This document shows positions 44,427-53,569 of a DNA stretch of 64,000 bases, in pieces. The first letter of the stretch is position 1. Each line of letters opens with the position of its first letter. A model generated the notes under the pieces. The model made no database searches. It was not told where the DNA came from and was given only the letters and a program-made list of their open reading frames with translations. Made by a program: the position numbers and the translations under genes. Source of the DNA: Arenibacterium halophilum (lineage in GTDB: Bacteria > Pseudomonadota > Alphaproteobacteria > Rhodobacterales > Rhodobacteraceae); NCBI RefSeq assembly GCF_005938225.1, contig NZ_VCPC01000002.1:434001-498000 (forward strand), read 5' to 3'.

Positions 44427-45349
44427 TTGCTGACAGGCCTATCGGGGTTCTGGGTGGCGGGCTGATCGGGCAAAGTTGGGCCAGCCTGTTTGCCGCGCAG
44501 GGCGCGCGCGTGATCGTTGTGGACCCGGCACCGGGGGCCGATGCCGCGATGGCCGCCTTCGTGCAGGCGGCCTGGCCTGATCTGTGCACGCTGGGCCTGG
44601 CGCAAGGCGAGGCGCCGGTGATCGCGGTAAGGGATGACATCGACGCCTTGCAAGGTGTTCACTTCGTTCAGGAAAATCTGCCCGACCGACTCGACATCAA
44701 GCACTGCGAAATCGCGCGGCTGGAGGGGGTGATCGGGGCAGACACCATCATCGCGTCGTCGTCGTCGTCGCTGATGCCCAGTGAGATTCAGGAGGGCGCC
44801 ACCCATCCCGGCCGCATTCTTGTGGCCCATCCGATGAACCCGCCGCATCTGGTACCGATGGTCGAACTTGTCGCCGGGCGGCAGACCGCGCCGGAAACGG
44901 TGGACAGGGCCGAAGCCGTCTATCGCGCGATGAAGCGCGTCACCATTCGCGCCCGGAAAGAGGTGCGCGGCCATATCGCCAACCGCCTGACCAGCGCGCT
45001 GTATCGCGAGGCGGTGCATATGGTGGCCGAGGGGATCGCCGACGTGGCCGATATCGACCATGCCATCGCCTATGGTCCGGGGATGCGCTGGGCGCTGATG
45101 GGGCCGCATCTGACCTATCATATGGGCGGGGGTGCGGGTGGCTATCGCCACTACCTGACCCATCTTGGCCCCACGCAGGAAACCCGCTGGGCCGAGCTGG
45201 GCCAAAGCGCGCTGACGCCGGAACTGATTGACCAACTGGTCGCAGGCGTCGAGCACGAACTGGCCGAGATGGACCCAGACACACTGACCCGCCGCCGCGA
45301 TGCCGCGCTGGTGGCGCTGAACCGATTGAAGACAGACCATCGGCTGTAG
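44423..45349 (+). CDS. 3-hydroxyacyl-CoA dehydrogenase NAD-binding family protein
   Basis: 308 residues. The Rossmann motif IGVLGGGLIGQSWASLFAA is followed by DIKHCEIARLEGV, IIASSSSSLMPSEI and AHPMNPPHLVPMVELVAG with the catalytic His. The C-terminal helical domain has GHIANRLTSALYREAVHMVA. The chain resembles lambda-crystallin/carnitine dehydrogenase-type members as much as fatty-acid enzymes. Substrate could be a 3-hydroxyacyl-CoA or a free 3-hydroxy acid. ATGA-coupled to the ligase upstream. Confidence 0.88.
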   Translation: MIADRPIGVLGGGLIGQSWASLFAAQGARVIVVDPAPGADAAMAAFVQAAWPDLCTLGLAQGEAPVIAVRDDIDALQGVHFVQENLPDRLDIKHCEIARLEGVIGADTIIASSSSSLMPSEIQEGATHPGRILVAHPMNPPHLVPMVELVAGRQTAPETVDRAEAVYRAMKRVTIRARKEVRGHIANRLTSALYREAVHMVAEGIADVADIDHAIAYGPGMRWALMGPHLTYHMGGGAGGYRHYLTHLGPTQETRWAELGQSALTPELIDQLVAGVEHELAEMDPDTLTRRRDAALVALNRLKTDHRL

Positions 45350-45380
45350 CGTTGTGCGCAGCCGCCAGAAAGGAAAGACG

Positions 45381-46925
45381 ATGAACGGAGCCGAAAGCCT
45401 TGTCCGCAGCCTGATTGCCAGCGGGGTCGACACCTGTTTCACCAACCCCGGCACGTCGGAGATGCATTTCGTTGCGGCGCTGGACCATGTGCCGGGCATG
45501 CGCTCGGTGCTGGCGCTGTTCGAAGGCGTGGCAACCGGGGCCGCCGATGGCTATTGGCGCATGTCGGGCAAACCGGCCTGCACGCTGCTGCACCTTGGGC
45601 CAGGGCTCGCCAATGGCATCGCCAACCTGCACAACGCGAAAAAGGCGGGCTCGGGCGTGGTGAACATTGTCGGCGAACATGCCGAAACCCACCGCGCGCT
45701 GGATGCGCCCTTGATGTCCGACATCGAAGGGCTGGCGCGGCCTGTGTCGCATTGGGTACATACCTCGGTCAGCGCAGCGGACGTGGGGCGCGACGGGGCG
45801 GCGGCGGTGACGGCCGCGCGGCAGGCGCCGGGGCAGGTGGCGACGCTGATCCTGCCGTCCGATACCGCCTGGACAGACGGCGGCCCGGTGACCGAGGCCG
45901 AGGCGCCCGATGCGCGCACTTCGATTGACGCGGCGACCATGGAACAGGCTGCCCGCGCGCTGTCGGGGCCGGACAGCCTGCTGCTGCTGGGCGGCGCCGC
46001 TTTGGAGGCAGATACGCTTGAGATGGCCGGCAAGATCTCGGCGCAAACGGGCTGTGCGCTGCTGTCGGAATGGGCCAATGCGCGGCAGGAACGCGGGGCG
46101 GGCCGGGTGGCCGTGAACCGCGTGCCATATCCGATTGATGCGGCGCTGGACGTGCTGAGCAAATTCAAGCGGATCGTGCTGGTTGGCGCGCGTGCGCCCA
46201 TCGGGTTCTTCGCCTATCCGGGCAAGCCCGCCCATCTGACCGCGCCGGGCACCGAGATCATCGCGCTGGCTGATGCCGGTGGCGACTTGGTCGCCGCGCT
46301 GGACGGTCTGATGCAGGAAACCGGCGCGGCCGGGGTCACGCCCGCCCATGTATCGGACCGCGCTCAGGTCACCGTGCCCTCTGGCCCGACGGAACCCCGA
46401 TCCATCGCCAGCGCCATTGCCGCCACGCTGCCCGAAAACGCCATCGTCGTGGACGAGGCGATCACCACGGGCCGCGCGTTCTTCCCGGCGACCCATGGCG
46501 CCGCACCGCACAGCTGGCTAAACAACTGTGGCGGGTCCATCGGCTATGGCCTGCCGGTCGCCATCGGGGCCGCTGTGGCCCAGCCGGATCGCAAGGTGCT
46601 GGCGATGATCGGCGACGGCTCGGCCATGTATACGGTGCAATCGCTGTGGACCATGGCGCGTGAGGGGCTGGACGTGACGGTGCTGATATTTGCCAACAAG
46701 ACCTATCAGATCCTGCGGGGCGAGCTGACCAACGTGGGTGTCGGCAACCCGGGGCCGCGCGCCATTGACATGCTCTCGCTGGATCGCCCGGCGCTGAACT
46801 GGGTCGACATGGCACGGGGAATGGGGGTCGAGGCCGAGCGCGTGGACGAAGCCACCGATCTGGCCCGCGCGATCAAGGCCGGCCTGTCCAGCGGCGGGCC
46901 CTACCTGATCGAAGTCACCTGTTAA
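45381..46925 (+). CDS. Acetolactate synthase/benzoylformate decarboxylase-like TPP enzyme
   Basis: 514 residues. The Pyr domain shows FTNPGTSEMHFVAALDHVPG and the catalytic Glu in ALFEGVATGAADGYWRM. The PP domain has the standard MIGDGSAMYTVQSLWTM and ending FANKTYQILRGEL (GDG...N). It should decarboxylate a 2-oxo acid. AGGAAAGACG precedes the ATG at 45381. It follows the acyl-CoA ligase and dehydrogenase by 31 bp and ends at a strong hairpin. Confidence 0.87.
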   Translation: MNGAESLVRSLIASGVDTCFTNPGTSEMHFVAALDHVPGMRSVLALFEGVATGAADGYWRMSGKPACTLLHLGPGLANGIANLHNAKKAGSGVVNIVGEHAETHRALDAPLMSDIEGLARPVSHWVHTSVSAADVGRDGAAAVTAARQAPGQVATLILPSDTAWTDGGPVTEAEAPDARTSIDAATMEQAARALSGPDSLLLLGGAALEADTLEMAGKISAQTGCALLSEWANARQERGAGRVAVNRVPYPIDAALDVLSKFKRIVLVGARAPIGFFAYPGKPAHLTAPGTEIIALADAGGDLVAALDGLMQETGAAGVTPAHVSDRAQVTVPSGPTEPRSIASAIAATLPENAIVVDEAITTGRAFFPATHGAAPHSWLNNCGGSIGYGLPVAIGAAVAQPDRKVLAMIGDGSAMYTVQSLWTMAREGLDVTVLIFANKTYQILRGELTNVGVGNPGPRAIDMLSLDRPALNWVDMARGMGVEAERVDEATDLARAIKAGLSSGGPYLIEVTC

Positions 46926-46931
46926 GGCTGT

Positions 46932-46957
46932 CGCGCCCGGGGGCAGCTCCGGGCGCG
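46932..46957. terminator. Bidirectional hairpin between convergent genes
   Basis: CGCGCCCGG (46932-46940) pairs with CCGGGCGCG (46949-46957) around an 8-nt loop. It lies in the 39-bp gap between the TPP enzyme and the SDR gene, which are convergent, so it may stop both. Confidence 0.7.
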
Positions 46958-46964
46958 CATCGGT

Positions 46965-47750
46965 TCAGAACCGGAAATAGCCGCCGTCGATCTGCAACAG
47001 CTGCCCGGTGTGATAAGCCGAGGCATCGCTGAGCAGATACACCGCGATCCCCCCGAAATCCGCCGGCTCGCCCCAGCGGCGCACGGGGATACGCTTGCCT
47101 GCCGCCTCGGCGAACTTGGCGTTGTCGCGCGCGTCCTCGGTCATGTCGGTGGCGATCCAGCCCGGCAAGATCGCATTCGCCGTGATGCCGTAGCGGGCAA
47201 ATTCCACCGCCAGCGCATAAGTCATCGCGTTCAGCGCGCCCTTCGAGGCGGCGTAATGTTCCGCCCGCGCCGCGCCCGAGACCGAGGCCAGCGAAGACAC
47301 GCAGGCCAGCCGTCCGCCCGGGTCGCCCGCATTGGCACGATCGACCATGTGGCGCAGCGCCGCCTGATAAGTGTGGTACACGCCGTCAAGGTTCACCGAC
47401 ATCACCCGCCGCCATTCATCGGGCGTGATCTCGAGGAACGACCGCGCCCCGCGCCCCGAGACGCCCGCATTGGCGAAACAGCCGTCGATCCGCCCGAAAT
47501 CCTCCAGAGTGGCGGCCATCTGCGCGTCGACCTCGGCGCGGTCGGCCACGTTGCAGCTATAGGCCTTCACGCGCGTGCCATGGCCGCCCAGCTGCTCGGC
47601 TGCTGCTGCGTTCTTGTCGGGATTGGTGCCCCAGATCGCGATGTCGGCCCCGGCGGCCGCCATCGCGTTGGCCATGCCAAGCCCGATGCCGCCGTTGCCG
47701 CCGGTGACCAGCGCGACCTTGCCGGTCAGGTCGAATTGAGGTTTTGTCAT
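46965..47750 (-). CDS. SDR family oxidoreductase
   Basis: 261 residues, classical short-chain dehydrogenase: [20 protein letters not shown] for NAD(P), [17 protein letters not shown] for the structural NAG motif, and the active site Ser in [10 protein letters not shown] with [10 protein letters not shown] (Tyr and Lys). The C-terminal GRWGEP-type region is [20 protein letters not shown]. Substrate unknown. It is translationally coupled to the flavin oxidoreductase upstream (4-bp overlap). Confidence 0.92.
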   Translation of the reverse strand: MTKPQFDLTGKVALVTGGNGGIGLGMANAMAAAGADIAIWGTNPDKNAAAAEQLGGHGTRVKAYSCNVADRAEVDAQMAATLEDFGRIDGCFANAGVSGRGARSFLEITPDEWRRVMSVNLDGVYHTYQAALRHMVDRANAGDPGGRLACVSSLASVSGAARAEHYAASKGALNAMTYALAVEFARYGITANAILPGWIATDMTEDARDNAKFAEAAGKRIPVRRWGEPADFGGIAVYLLSDASAYHTGQLLQIDGGYFRF

Positions 47751-48772
47751 GTGTGTGTCCTCTCCCTTGTCTTGCTCTGCGGTTCGGCGATGCGCCCCAT
47801 CGCCTCGGCTGCAATCTCGAACGAGCGCAGCCGTGCAGCGTGGTCGTGAATTTGCCCGTTGAAAATGATCTCGTCCGGCGCGTATCGGTCGATCAACTCG
47901 GTGATCCCGCGATGAACGCTGTCAACGGGCCCCGATACAGACACCGACAGCGCCTGATCGACCATCCGCAGCATCGCCGGGTCGACATGGTCGGCGATAT
48001 TGTCGACAGGCCGGGGCAGGGGGCCGGGCTGGCCACTGCGCAACCGCGCGAAGCCCAGTTGCATCGAGGATTTAAGATAGCGCCCCGTGGCCTCGTCCTC
48101 GGCGCCAAAAACGTTAACGGCCAGCATGAAATAGGGCGCGTCCAGCACCGCCGAGGGTTTGAAATGCTGGCGATAGACCTGCACCGCACTGTCCAGCGCG
48201 GCGGGCGCGAAATGCGAGGCAAAGGCATAAGGCAGCCCCAGTTGCGCCGCAAGTTCCGCGCCATACAGGCTGGAGCCAAGGATATACACAGGAACCCGCG
48301 TGCCCGCGCCCGGGAAGGCGCGCACCGGCTGATCGGGCGCGGGATCGCCCAGGAACCCCATCAGTTCCACCACATCGCGGGGGAAATCGTCCTGCTGGCT
48401 CATGTTGCGGCGCAAGGCCCATGCGGTACGCCCGTCGGTGCCGGGCGCGCGCCCGAGGCCCAGATCGACCCGGTCGGGGTACATCGTGGCAAGCGTGCCG
48501 AATTGCTCGGCGATCACCAGCGGGGCGTGGTTGGGCAGCATGATGCCGCCCGCGCCCACGCGGATGCGGTCGGTATGGGCCAGCACCTGCCCGATCACGA
48601 CCGATGTCGCGGCGCTCGCAATGCCGGGCATGTTGTGATGTTCAGCCAGCCAATAGCGCGTGAACCCCAGCGCTTCGGCATGGCGGGCCAGCGCGACGGT
48701 ATTGGACAGCGATGTCGCTGCGCTCCCGCCTTCACTGACCGGAGAAAGATCGAGTACGGAAAATCGCGGCAT
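47747..48772 (-). CDS. LLM class flavin-dependent oxidoreductase
   Basis: 341 residues from ATG 48772 ([18 protein letters not shown]). It is a luciferase-like TIM barrel: [20 protein letters not shown] is the family signature with the His pair, then [11 protein letters not shown]. This MsnO8-like group uses FMN or F420; in Rhodobacterales FMN is expected. Substrate unknown. It overlaps the SDR gene, and the two may modify one compound. Confidence 0.88.
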   Translation of the reverse strand: MPRFSVLDLSPVSEGGSAATSLSNTVALARHAEALGFTRYWLAEHHNMPGIASAATSVVIGQVLAHTDRIRVGAGGIMLPNHAPLVIAEQFGTLATMYPDRVDLGLGRAPGTDGRTAWALRRNMSQQDDFPRDVVELMGFLGDPAPDQPVRAFPGAGTRVPVYILGSSLYGAELAAQLGLPYAFASHFAPAALDSAVQVYRQHFKPSAVLDAPYFMLAVNVFGAEDEATGRYLKSSMQLGFARLRSGQPGPLPRPVDNIADHVDPAMLRMVDQALSVSVSGPVDSVHRGITELIDRYAPDEIIFNGQIHDHAARLRSFEIAAEAMGRIAEPQSKTRERTHT

Positions 48773-49115
48773 GAGCTGGCTCCTGTCTGAGGGTCGCAAC
48801 CTATCAGCCTTTTCCCGGCAGACCAGAGCGTTTCGCGGCGCGACCGACGGTGTTCGGCACCGACTGCGCGGGCATTGAAAATTTTCATCGATTTTCTCCG
48901 ATTTCGGGCTTGCCCCTGCCGGGCGACTGCTGCGTCAAAGCCACGACACAAGGCCATGCAAAACAACGGCTTGATCCGAAAATTGCAGGCCCTTTCCTGA
49001 AAAGGACGTGGATTCGGCACCTCGAAAATGCCGTGTCCGATTTCATCGAAAGTTAATGTCTGACCGTCAGTTTGCCGCTCTGAAACACTTGATCAGCAGC
49101 ATCGGACATCTTGTC
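48773..49115. other. Intergenic stretch of 343 bp ahead of the chemotaxis genes
   Basis: No supported gene. Base composition falls from about 48,850 on. It contains a 10-bp palindrome GAAAATTTTC at 48877-48886. Promoters for the minus-strand oxidoreductase and for the plus-strand chemotaxis operon should lie here, but I see no clear consensus pair. Confidence 0.5.
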
Positions 49116-49682
49116 ATGAAACAGCTTCTTCTCTCCTCGATCGCGGTCTGCTTGGCCAGCACTGCTATGGCTGCGGAACCGCAGGATTCCATGATCGCCT
49201 ACGTGAATGACAATGTGCGACAGTTCTTCATGACGGGGCCGGTTCAATCCGCTGTCCGGTTTTCCGGGGCGAAACATGCAGATTTGGGCGACTCTGATAT
49301 CGCCGCGCTGGATCAGCGCTGGCGACTGGAAATCGGACAGGCGGACCAACCGACCGTATCGGAAGTCGCCGAAAACGAACTGTCGCACAGCCTGCAGTCG
49401 ATGGTGGAAGACAGCGGTGGGATCATCACGGAAATCATCGTGATGGACAACCGTGGCATGAATGTCGCCGTCAGTTCCGTTACCTCGGATTTCTGGCAAG
49501 GGGACGAAGCCAAGTTTCAGCAAACCTATCTTGTCGGCCCGGACGCCGTGCATGTGTCTGACGTCGATTTGGACGAGTCCAGCCAGACCTATCAGGCGCA
49601 GGTGTCTTTTGTCATCGTCGACAAGATGTCCGGCAGCCCAATCGGGGCCGTCACCGTCGGCGTCAACGCGGAAGCGTTCTGA
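49116..49682 (+). CDS. Free-standing periplasmic Cache/PDC-like sensor protein
   Basis: 188 residues from ATG 49116. A signal peptide (about 1-22, ending STAMA) is followed by a single domain and no membrane anchor. EIIVMDNRGMNVAVSSVTSD and PIGAVTVGVNAEAF are typical of the PDC/single Cache sensor fold seen in the outer part of chemoreceptors. It stands 47 bp before an MCP gene, so it may bind a ligand in the periplasm and touch that receptor. An upstream ATG at 49056 is possible but has no ribosome site. Confidence 0.75.
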   Translation: MKQLLLSSIAVCLASTAMAAEPQDSMIAYVNDNVRQFFMTGPVQSAVRFSGAKHADLGDSDIAALDQRWRLEIGQADQPTVSEVAENELSHSLQSMVEDSGGIITEIIVMDNRGMNVAVSSVTSDFWQGDEAKFQQTYLVGPDAVHVSDVDLDESSQTYQAQVSFVIVDKMSGSPIGAVTVGVNAEAF

Positions 49683-49729
49683 CAGCCTCGCAGCGCCTCC
49701 CAGTGTTCAAGTAATCGGAGACCTATTTC

Positions 49730-52303
49730 ATGTCGATGTCCAAAGGCGGTCGAAAGATCGGTTCCATCTTCTTCACGATTGCAATTGTCATCACGGTCGT
49801 GATCGCCTCGGTTGTCGGCACGACATCCTTCATCGAGATGCGATCAGGCGCCGAATTGTCGGAAGAATTCGTCGCCGACATGGCTCGCCTTGAAAGCACG
49901 CTGGTGGCCGACAATCTGGCCGGCGCCGTCAAATTCGGCAAGGTAGAACCGATCCAGCAAACCTTCTACGATATTGCGCATGACTCTCAGGGGCAGGTGA
50001 TCGGAACCCTCGCCATGTCAGCCGATGGAACTGTGCTGGCCGTCTCGGACGACGGCCGCCAGATCGAAGCCGGGCTGGTCGAGTCGGCAGAACAGGCTCT
50101 TGCCTCAGGCGAAATTGCGACGGCTCAGGGTGGTCACTGGATTGCCGTTCCAATTCGATATGGCGCAAACAATGATGTAATCGGTGTGATTTCGAATGCC
50201 TGGTCGCCTGAATTTCTTCAGGAGCGTTTTAACGAAAAGCTGGTGTTCGCCCTGTTGATGGCGGGCTTGGCATCGGTCCTGGCTATCGCAGCTGCGCTCT
50301 TTGTTTTCGGGCGCTTGATCGTCCGGCCTTTGACGCAAAGCCGCAAGGTCATCGTAGCCATCAGCGACTCTGATTATTCAGTAGAGATAAGTGGCGAAAA
50401 GCGAAACGACGAAATCGGCGATATCAACCGCGCGGTAAGCGTTCTTCGCGACAAGCTCGCCAAAGCGCACGCTGGACAAGAAGAAGCGTTGTTCAAAAGC
50501 ACTGCTTTCATGGGCTGCAACTCGTCCATCATGATCGTCGATCCCGATCTCGTGATCCGCCATGCCAACGACAAGATGTACGAGCTGTTTGATAACCTCT
50601 CGGACGCGATGGCAAAGATGGCGCCCAAGCTTGATATCAAGAACCTTGTCGGGCAGTCTGCGGGCGTCTTCCACAAGAATACGCAGAACATTCGCAGCCT
50701 GCTTGAAAACCAGGGCGGTAAGCCTCTGTCGACCATCATCAAGTTTGGCGAAAGCCGAATTTCACTCACCATCAGCGCGATCGACTCTGAAGACGGCGTG
50801 CGCGCGGGCTATGTTCTTGAGTGGGCTGACATCACAACGAACTGGTACAATGGCGCCGTGATCGACGCGATTGATGCGAACCAGATGAAAGCCGATTTTG
50901 ATATCTCCGGCGCATTCATCGCTGCCAATGCACCTTTCCTTGAGGCGGTCGAAGCGTCTCAAGACTCACTGAACGGTACCAAACTGTCTGGTATTGCAAC
51001 GCCGACGGACTCGGGCATGACCATTGATGCGGTGACCCGTACGGTTCTGGAAAGCGGCGCCTTTGCAGGTAAGATCAAGTTCCAGTCCAAAAACGGCCCG
51101 GTCATTTGCTCGGACGGCAGCCTGACCTGCGTCCGCGACCATACCGGAAAGCCAATCCGCTTCCTTTGGCTCGGGCGCGATGTGACAACCGCCGAGAACG
51201 AGATCGAGGCCGCCCGGGCACAGCGCCGCGAAGCGGAACGCAATCAAACCGAAGTCGTAGAGGCGCTCCGCGTAGGGCTGAGCAAACTGAGCGGTGGAGA
51301 TCTTACCGCGTCAATCGATAAACCCTTCTCGGGAACTTATGAGGAGCTTCGCGGCGACTACAACCGCACAGTCGAAACTCTCGCCAACGCTCTGGGCGAA
51401 ATCGCCAAGAATGCCGAGAATATTCACAACGAAGCCAGCGAAATCAGCAGCACGGCTGATGGCTTGTCGCGCCGGACGGAAAGCACCGCGGCAACGCTCG
51501 AGCAGACTGCAGCTGCGCTCGACGAACTGACCTCCTCTGTCAACGCCGCCGCAAGCGGAGCTGCCCGGGCGGATGAAGCCGTGACGGCCGCCAAGGCGAA
51601 CGCTGAGGACAGTGGCAAAGTGGTCCTTGATACTGTTTCGGCCATGGATCAGATCGCTGAGTCCTCTGACCGGATCACTTCGATTATCAAGGTGATCGAC
51701 GACATCGCGTTTCAGACCAATCTTCTTGCCCTCAACGCCGGGGTCGAAGCCGCACGCGCTGGCGATGCCGGTCGGGGCTTCGCGGTGGTCGCCTCGGAAG
51801 TACGGGCACTTGCCCAGAGGTCGTCGGATGCCGCGCGTGAAATTAACGATCTAATCGCGAAAAGTGGCACTCAGGTTAAAACAGGCGTGGATCTTGTGGG
51901 TCGAACCGGCAAGGCACTGCAACAAATCGTAGAATCCGTTTCCGAGATTTCCAGCCTGGTATCTGATATCGCGACGTCGTCACGTCAGCAGTCGGCAAGC
52001 TTGTCTGAAATCAACAGCTCGGTCGCAGACCTCGATCAGTCGACGCAGCAGAACGCAGCACGGCTCGAGGAAACGACGGCGGCCAGTGAGTCCCTTCGTA
52101 ATGACTCGGTAAAATTGGTTGATACGGTTTCTCATTTCAAGATTTCGAGCTCCACACGCGAGACCAATGGTGTTGTGAGCGGAGCCAATCGCCAGCCCCG
52201 CGATACCAACCGCTCAGGCCACGAAGCCAGCGAAACGCGTGCGCCCGCGCCGAAAAGAGTGGTCGGCGCTCAGGCCACAAGCGCGCAATGGGAAGATTTC
52301 TAA
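49730..52303 (+). CDS. Methyl-accepting chemotaxis protein with PAS domains and CheR-docking tail
   Basis: 857 residues. Membrane helix about 11-31, periplasmic domain to about 165, helix about 168-190, HAMP about 191-245, two PAS-like domains (about 250-365 and 370-490), second HAMP-like linker, then the signalling domain with the hairpin tip [20 protein letters not shown]. The C terminus ends in QWEDF, which fits the pentapeptide (NWETF type) that tethers CheR or CheB. GGAGA precedes the ATG. It heads the che operon and is the likely partner of the upstream Cache protein. Confidence 0.92.
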   Translation: MSMSKGGRKIGSIFFTIAIVITVVIASVVGTTSFIEMRSGAELSEEFVADMARLESTLVADNLAGAVKFGKVEPIQQTFYDIAHDSQGQVIGTLAMSADGTVLAVSDDGRQIEAGLVESAEQALASGEIATAQGGHWIAVPIRYGANNDVIGVISNAWSPEFLQERFNEKLVFALLMAGLASVLAIAAALFVFGRLIVRPLTQSRKVIVAISDSDYSVEISGEKRNDEIGDINRAVSVLRDKLAKAHAGQEEALFKSTAFMGCNSSIMIVDPDLVIRHANDKMYELFDNLSDAMAKMAPKLDIKNLVGQSAGVFHKNTQNIRSLLENQGGKPLSTIIKFGESRISLTISAIDSEDGVRAGYVLEWADITTNWYNGAVIDAIDANQMKADFDISGAFIAANAPFLEAVEASQDSLNGTKLSGIATPTDSGMTIDAVTRTVLESGAFAGKIKFQSKNGPVICSDGSLTCVRDHTGKPIRFLWLGRDVTTAENEIEAARAQRREAERNQTEVVEALRVGLSKLSGGDLTASIDKPFSGTYEELRGDYNRTVETLANALGEIAKNAENIHNEASEISSTADGLSRRTESTAATLEQTAAALDELTSSVNAAASGAARADEAVTAAKANAEDSGKVVLDTVSAMDQIAESSDRITSIIKVIDDIAFQTNLLALNAGVEAARAGDAGRGFAVVASEVRALAQRSSDAAREINDLIAKSGTQVKTGVDLVGRTGKALQQIVESVSEISSLVSDIATSSRQQSASLSEINSSVADLDQSTQQNAARLEETTAASESLRNDSVKLVDTVSHFKISSSTRETNGVVSGANRQPRDTNRSGHEASETRAPAPKRVVGAQATSAQWEDF

Positions 52304-52413
52304 TGCCTATGTCGCTGAAGCAGATGGTAGACGAATTGTTCAAACGCTCCACACAGCGAGAGCTTTGGCCGAAAGATAGAGCGAGCTTCGCGATATGCGC
52401 ATCGAACACGTAA
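52303..52413 (+). CDS. Possible 36-residue coupled ORF between mcp and cheD
   Basis: The ATG overlaps the MCP stop (TAATG), and the frame runs 36 codons ([15 protein letters not shown] at the start, ending SNT) before a TAA inside cheD. It overlaps the cheD start by 19 bp in another frame. The first 25 residues look helical and charged. It may be a real small protein, a leader that couples cheD translation, or chance; I know no homologue. Confidence 0.3.
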   Translation: MPMSLKQMVDELFKRSTQRELWPKDRASFAICASNT

Positions 52414-52910
52414 TTCAAGGAGAGTTCAAGGCGTCCGACGATCCTGAGGTCACACTTACGACTATTCTCGGATCTTGTGTTTCAACATGCCTTTTTGATG
52501 CAATAGCGGGTGTAGGGGGAATGAATCATTTTCTGTTGCCAAAAGGTGATAGCGGAGCATCTGTTCAAAATCGTTACGGACTTCTTGCAATGGAGCTCTT
52601 GATAAACGAGCTTTTGAAAATGGGTGCAAGCAAATCGCGGCTTCAGGCCAAGCTATTCGGTGGTGCAATGATGGATAGTCGTCTTGGCCGAATAGGAGAT
52701 GAAAACGGAAGATTTGCACTGGCATTTCTGGAGAATGAAAATATTCCTTGCATTTCCTCCAGTCTTGGGGGGACGGCTGCTAGGCGTGTGCGATTTACTC
52801 CTTCGAGTGGTGCGGCTCAACAAATGCTTATCGCTGACCATGTCGAGAAGGTTCCGGAACCAGTTGTCGAAGTTGGTCGGGCGGTCGATAGCGATATCAC
52901 ATTGTTCTAG
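52395..52910 (+). CDS. cheD: Chemoreceptor glutamine deamidase CheD
   Basis: 171 residues. The catalytic pair is Cys28 in TTILGSCVSTCLFD and His45 in GGMNHFLLPK, followed by the Thr/Ser-rich SLGGTAARRVRFTP. CheD converts specific receptor Gln residues to Glu, making methylation sites, and binds CheC or CheY partners in other bacteria. It follows the receptor directly. Base composition is low in GC for this genome. Confidence 0.93.
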   Translation: MRIEHVIQGEFKASDDPEVTLTTILGSCVSTCLFDAIAGVGGMNHFLLPKGDSGASVQNRYGLLAMELLINELLKMGASKSRLQAKLFGGAMMDSRLGRIGDENGRFALAFLENENIPCISSSLGGTAARRVRFTPSSGAAQQMLIADHVEKVPEPVVEVGRAVDSDITLF

Positions 52911-52919
52911 GAGATCCGA

Positions 52920-53198
52920 ATGAGTGTTTCAAAGATCGAACTAAGTGAAAAACTCGACCAGCGTAGCCTCCAGAGTTTATTCTTTAACTTAAAGGCGAAG
53001 GTCGGGCAGCCGGTTGAACTGGGCACAAGTCAGGTCCGGCATCTTGGCGGGCAATGCGCACAGGTATTAGTCGCCGCGGTGCGCAAGTGGAGCGCAGATG
53101 GTATCGAACTTTCGTTTGAAGAAACCGAAAGCTTTGTATCTATCGTCAGAAATCTTGGTCTTGAAGACGAGATTTTTCTGAAAGGAAGTGAGAGATGA
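52920..53198 (+). CDS. STAS domain protein of the chemotaxis operon
   Basis: 92 residues, a single STAS (SpoIIAA-like) domain without an obvious phosphorylatable Ser in the usual D-S motif; the segment VRHLGGQCAQVLVAAVRKW matches the STAS core helix. Stand-alone STAS proteins occur in alphaproteobacterial che operons and may bind receptor or kinase complexes, but the role is not established. GGAGAT precedes the ATG; the stop overlaps cheY. Confidence 0.8.
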   Translation: MSVSKIELSEKLDQRSLQSLFFNLKAKVGQPVELGTSQVRHLGGQCAQVLVAAVRKWSADGIELSFEETESFVSIVRNLGLEDEIFLKGSER

Positions 53199-53560
53199 GC
53201 ACAAAAGTTTTGGCGATCGACGACTCGAGAACCATCCGCGAAATGTTGAAGCACACTCTATCAAGTGGTGGCTTCGATGTTCTATTGGCCGAAGACGGTC
53301 TGGACGGTGTTGAGAAGTTGGAAAATTTTAATCCGGATTTGGTCATAACGGATATTAATATGCCGCGCATGGATGGTTTTGGTGTGATAGAAGCAATTCG
53401 CCGTACTGAGAAGTTCAATGGCCTTCCGATATTGGTGCTGACTACCGAAAGCGCCCAGGAACTTAAAGAACGAGCGAAAAAGAGTGGTGCGACGGGTTGG
53501 ATTGTCAAGCCATTTGATGATGAAAAACTGATTGGAACAATTCGCCGGATTACGGTGTAG
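53195..53560 (+). CDS. cheY: Chemotaxis response regulator CheY, copy 1
   Basis: 121 residues, a bare receiver domain. The acidic pocket is in KVLAIDDSRTIREML, the phosphoacceptor Asp53 in LVITDINMPRMDG, and Lys105 in GWIVKPFDDEK. Phospho-CheY sets flagellar motor switching, or acts as a phosphate sink where two CheYs exist. It overlaps the STAS gene and lies 9 bp before cheA. Confidence 0.92.
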   Translation: MSTKVLAIDDSRTIREMLKHTLSSGGFDVLLAEDGLDGVEKLENFNPDLVITDINMPRMDGFGVIEAIRRTEKFNGLPILVLTTESAQELKERAKKSGATGWIVKPFDDEKLIGTIRRITV

Positions 53561-53569
53561 GAGATTGAG

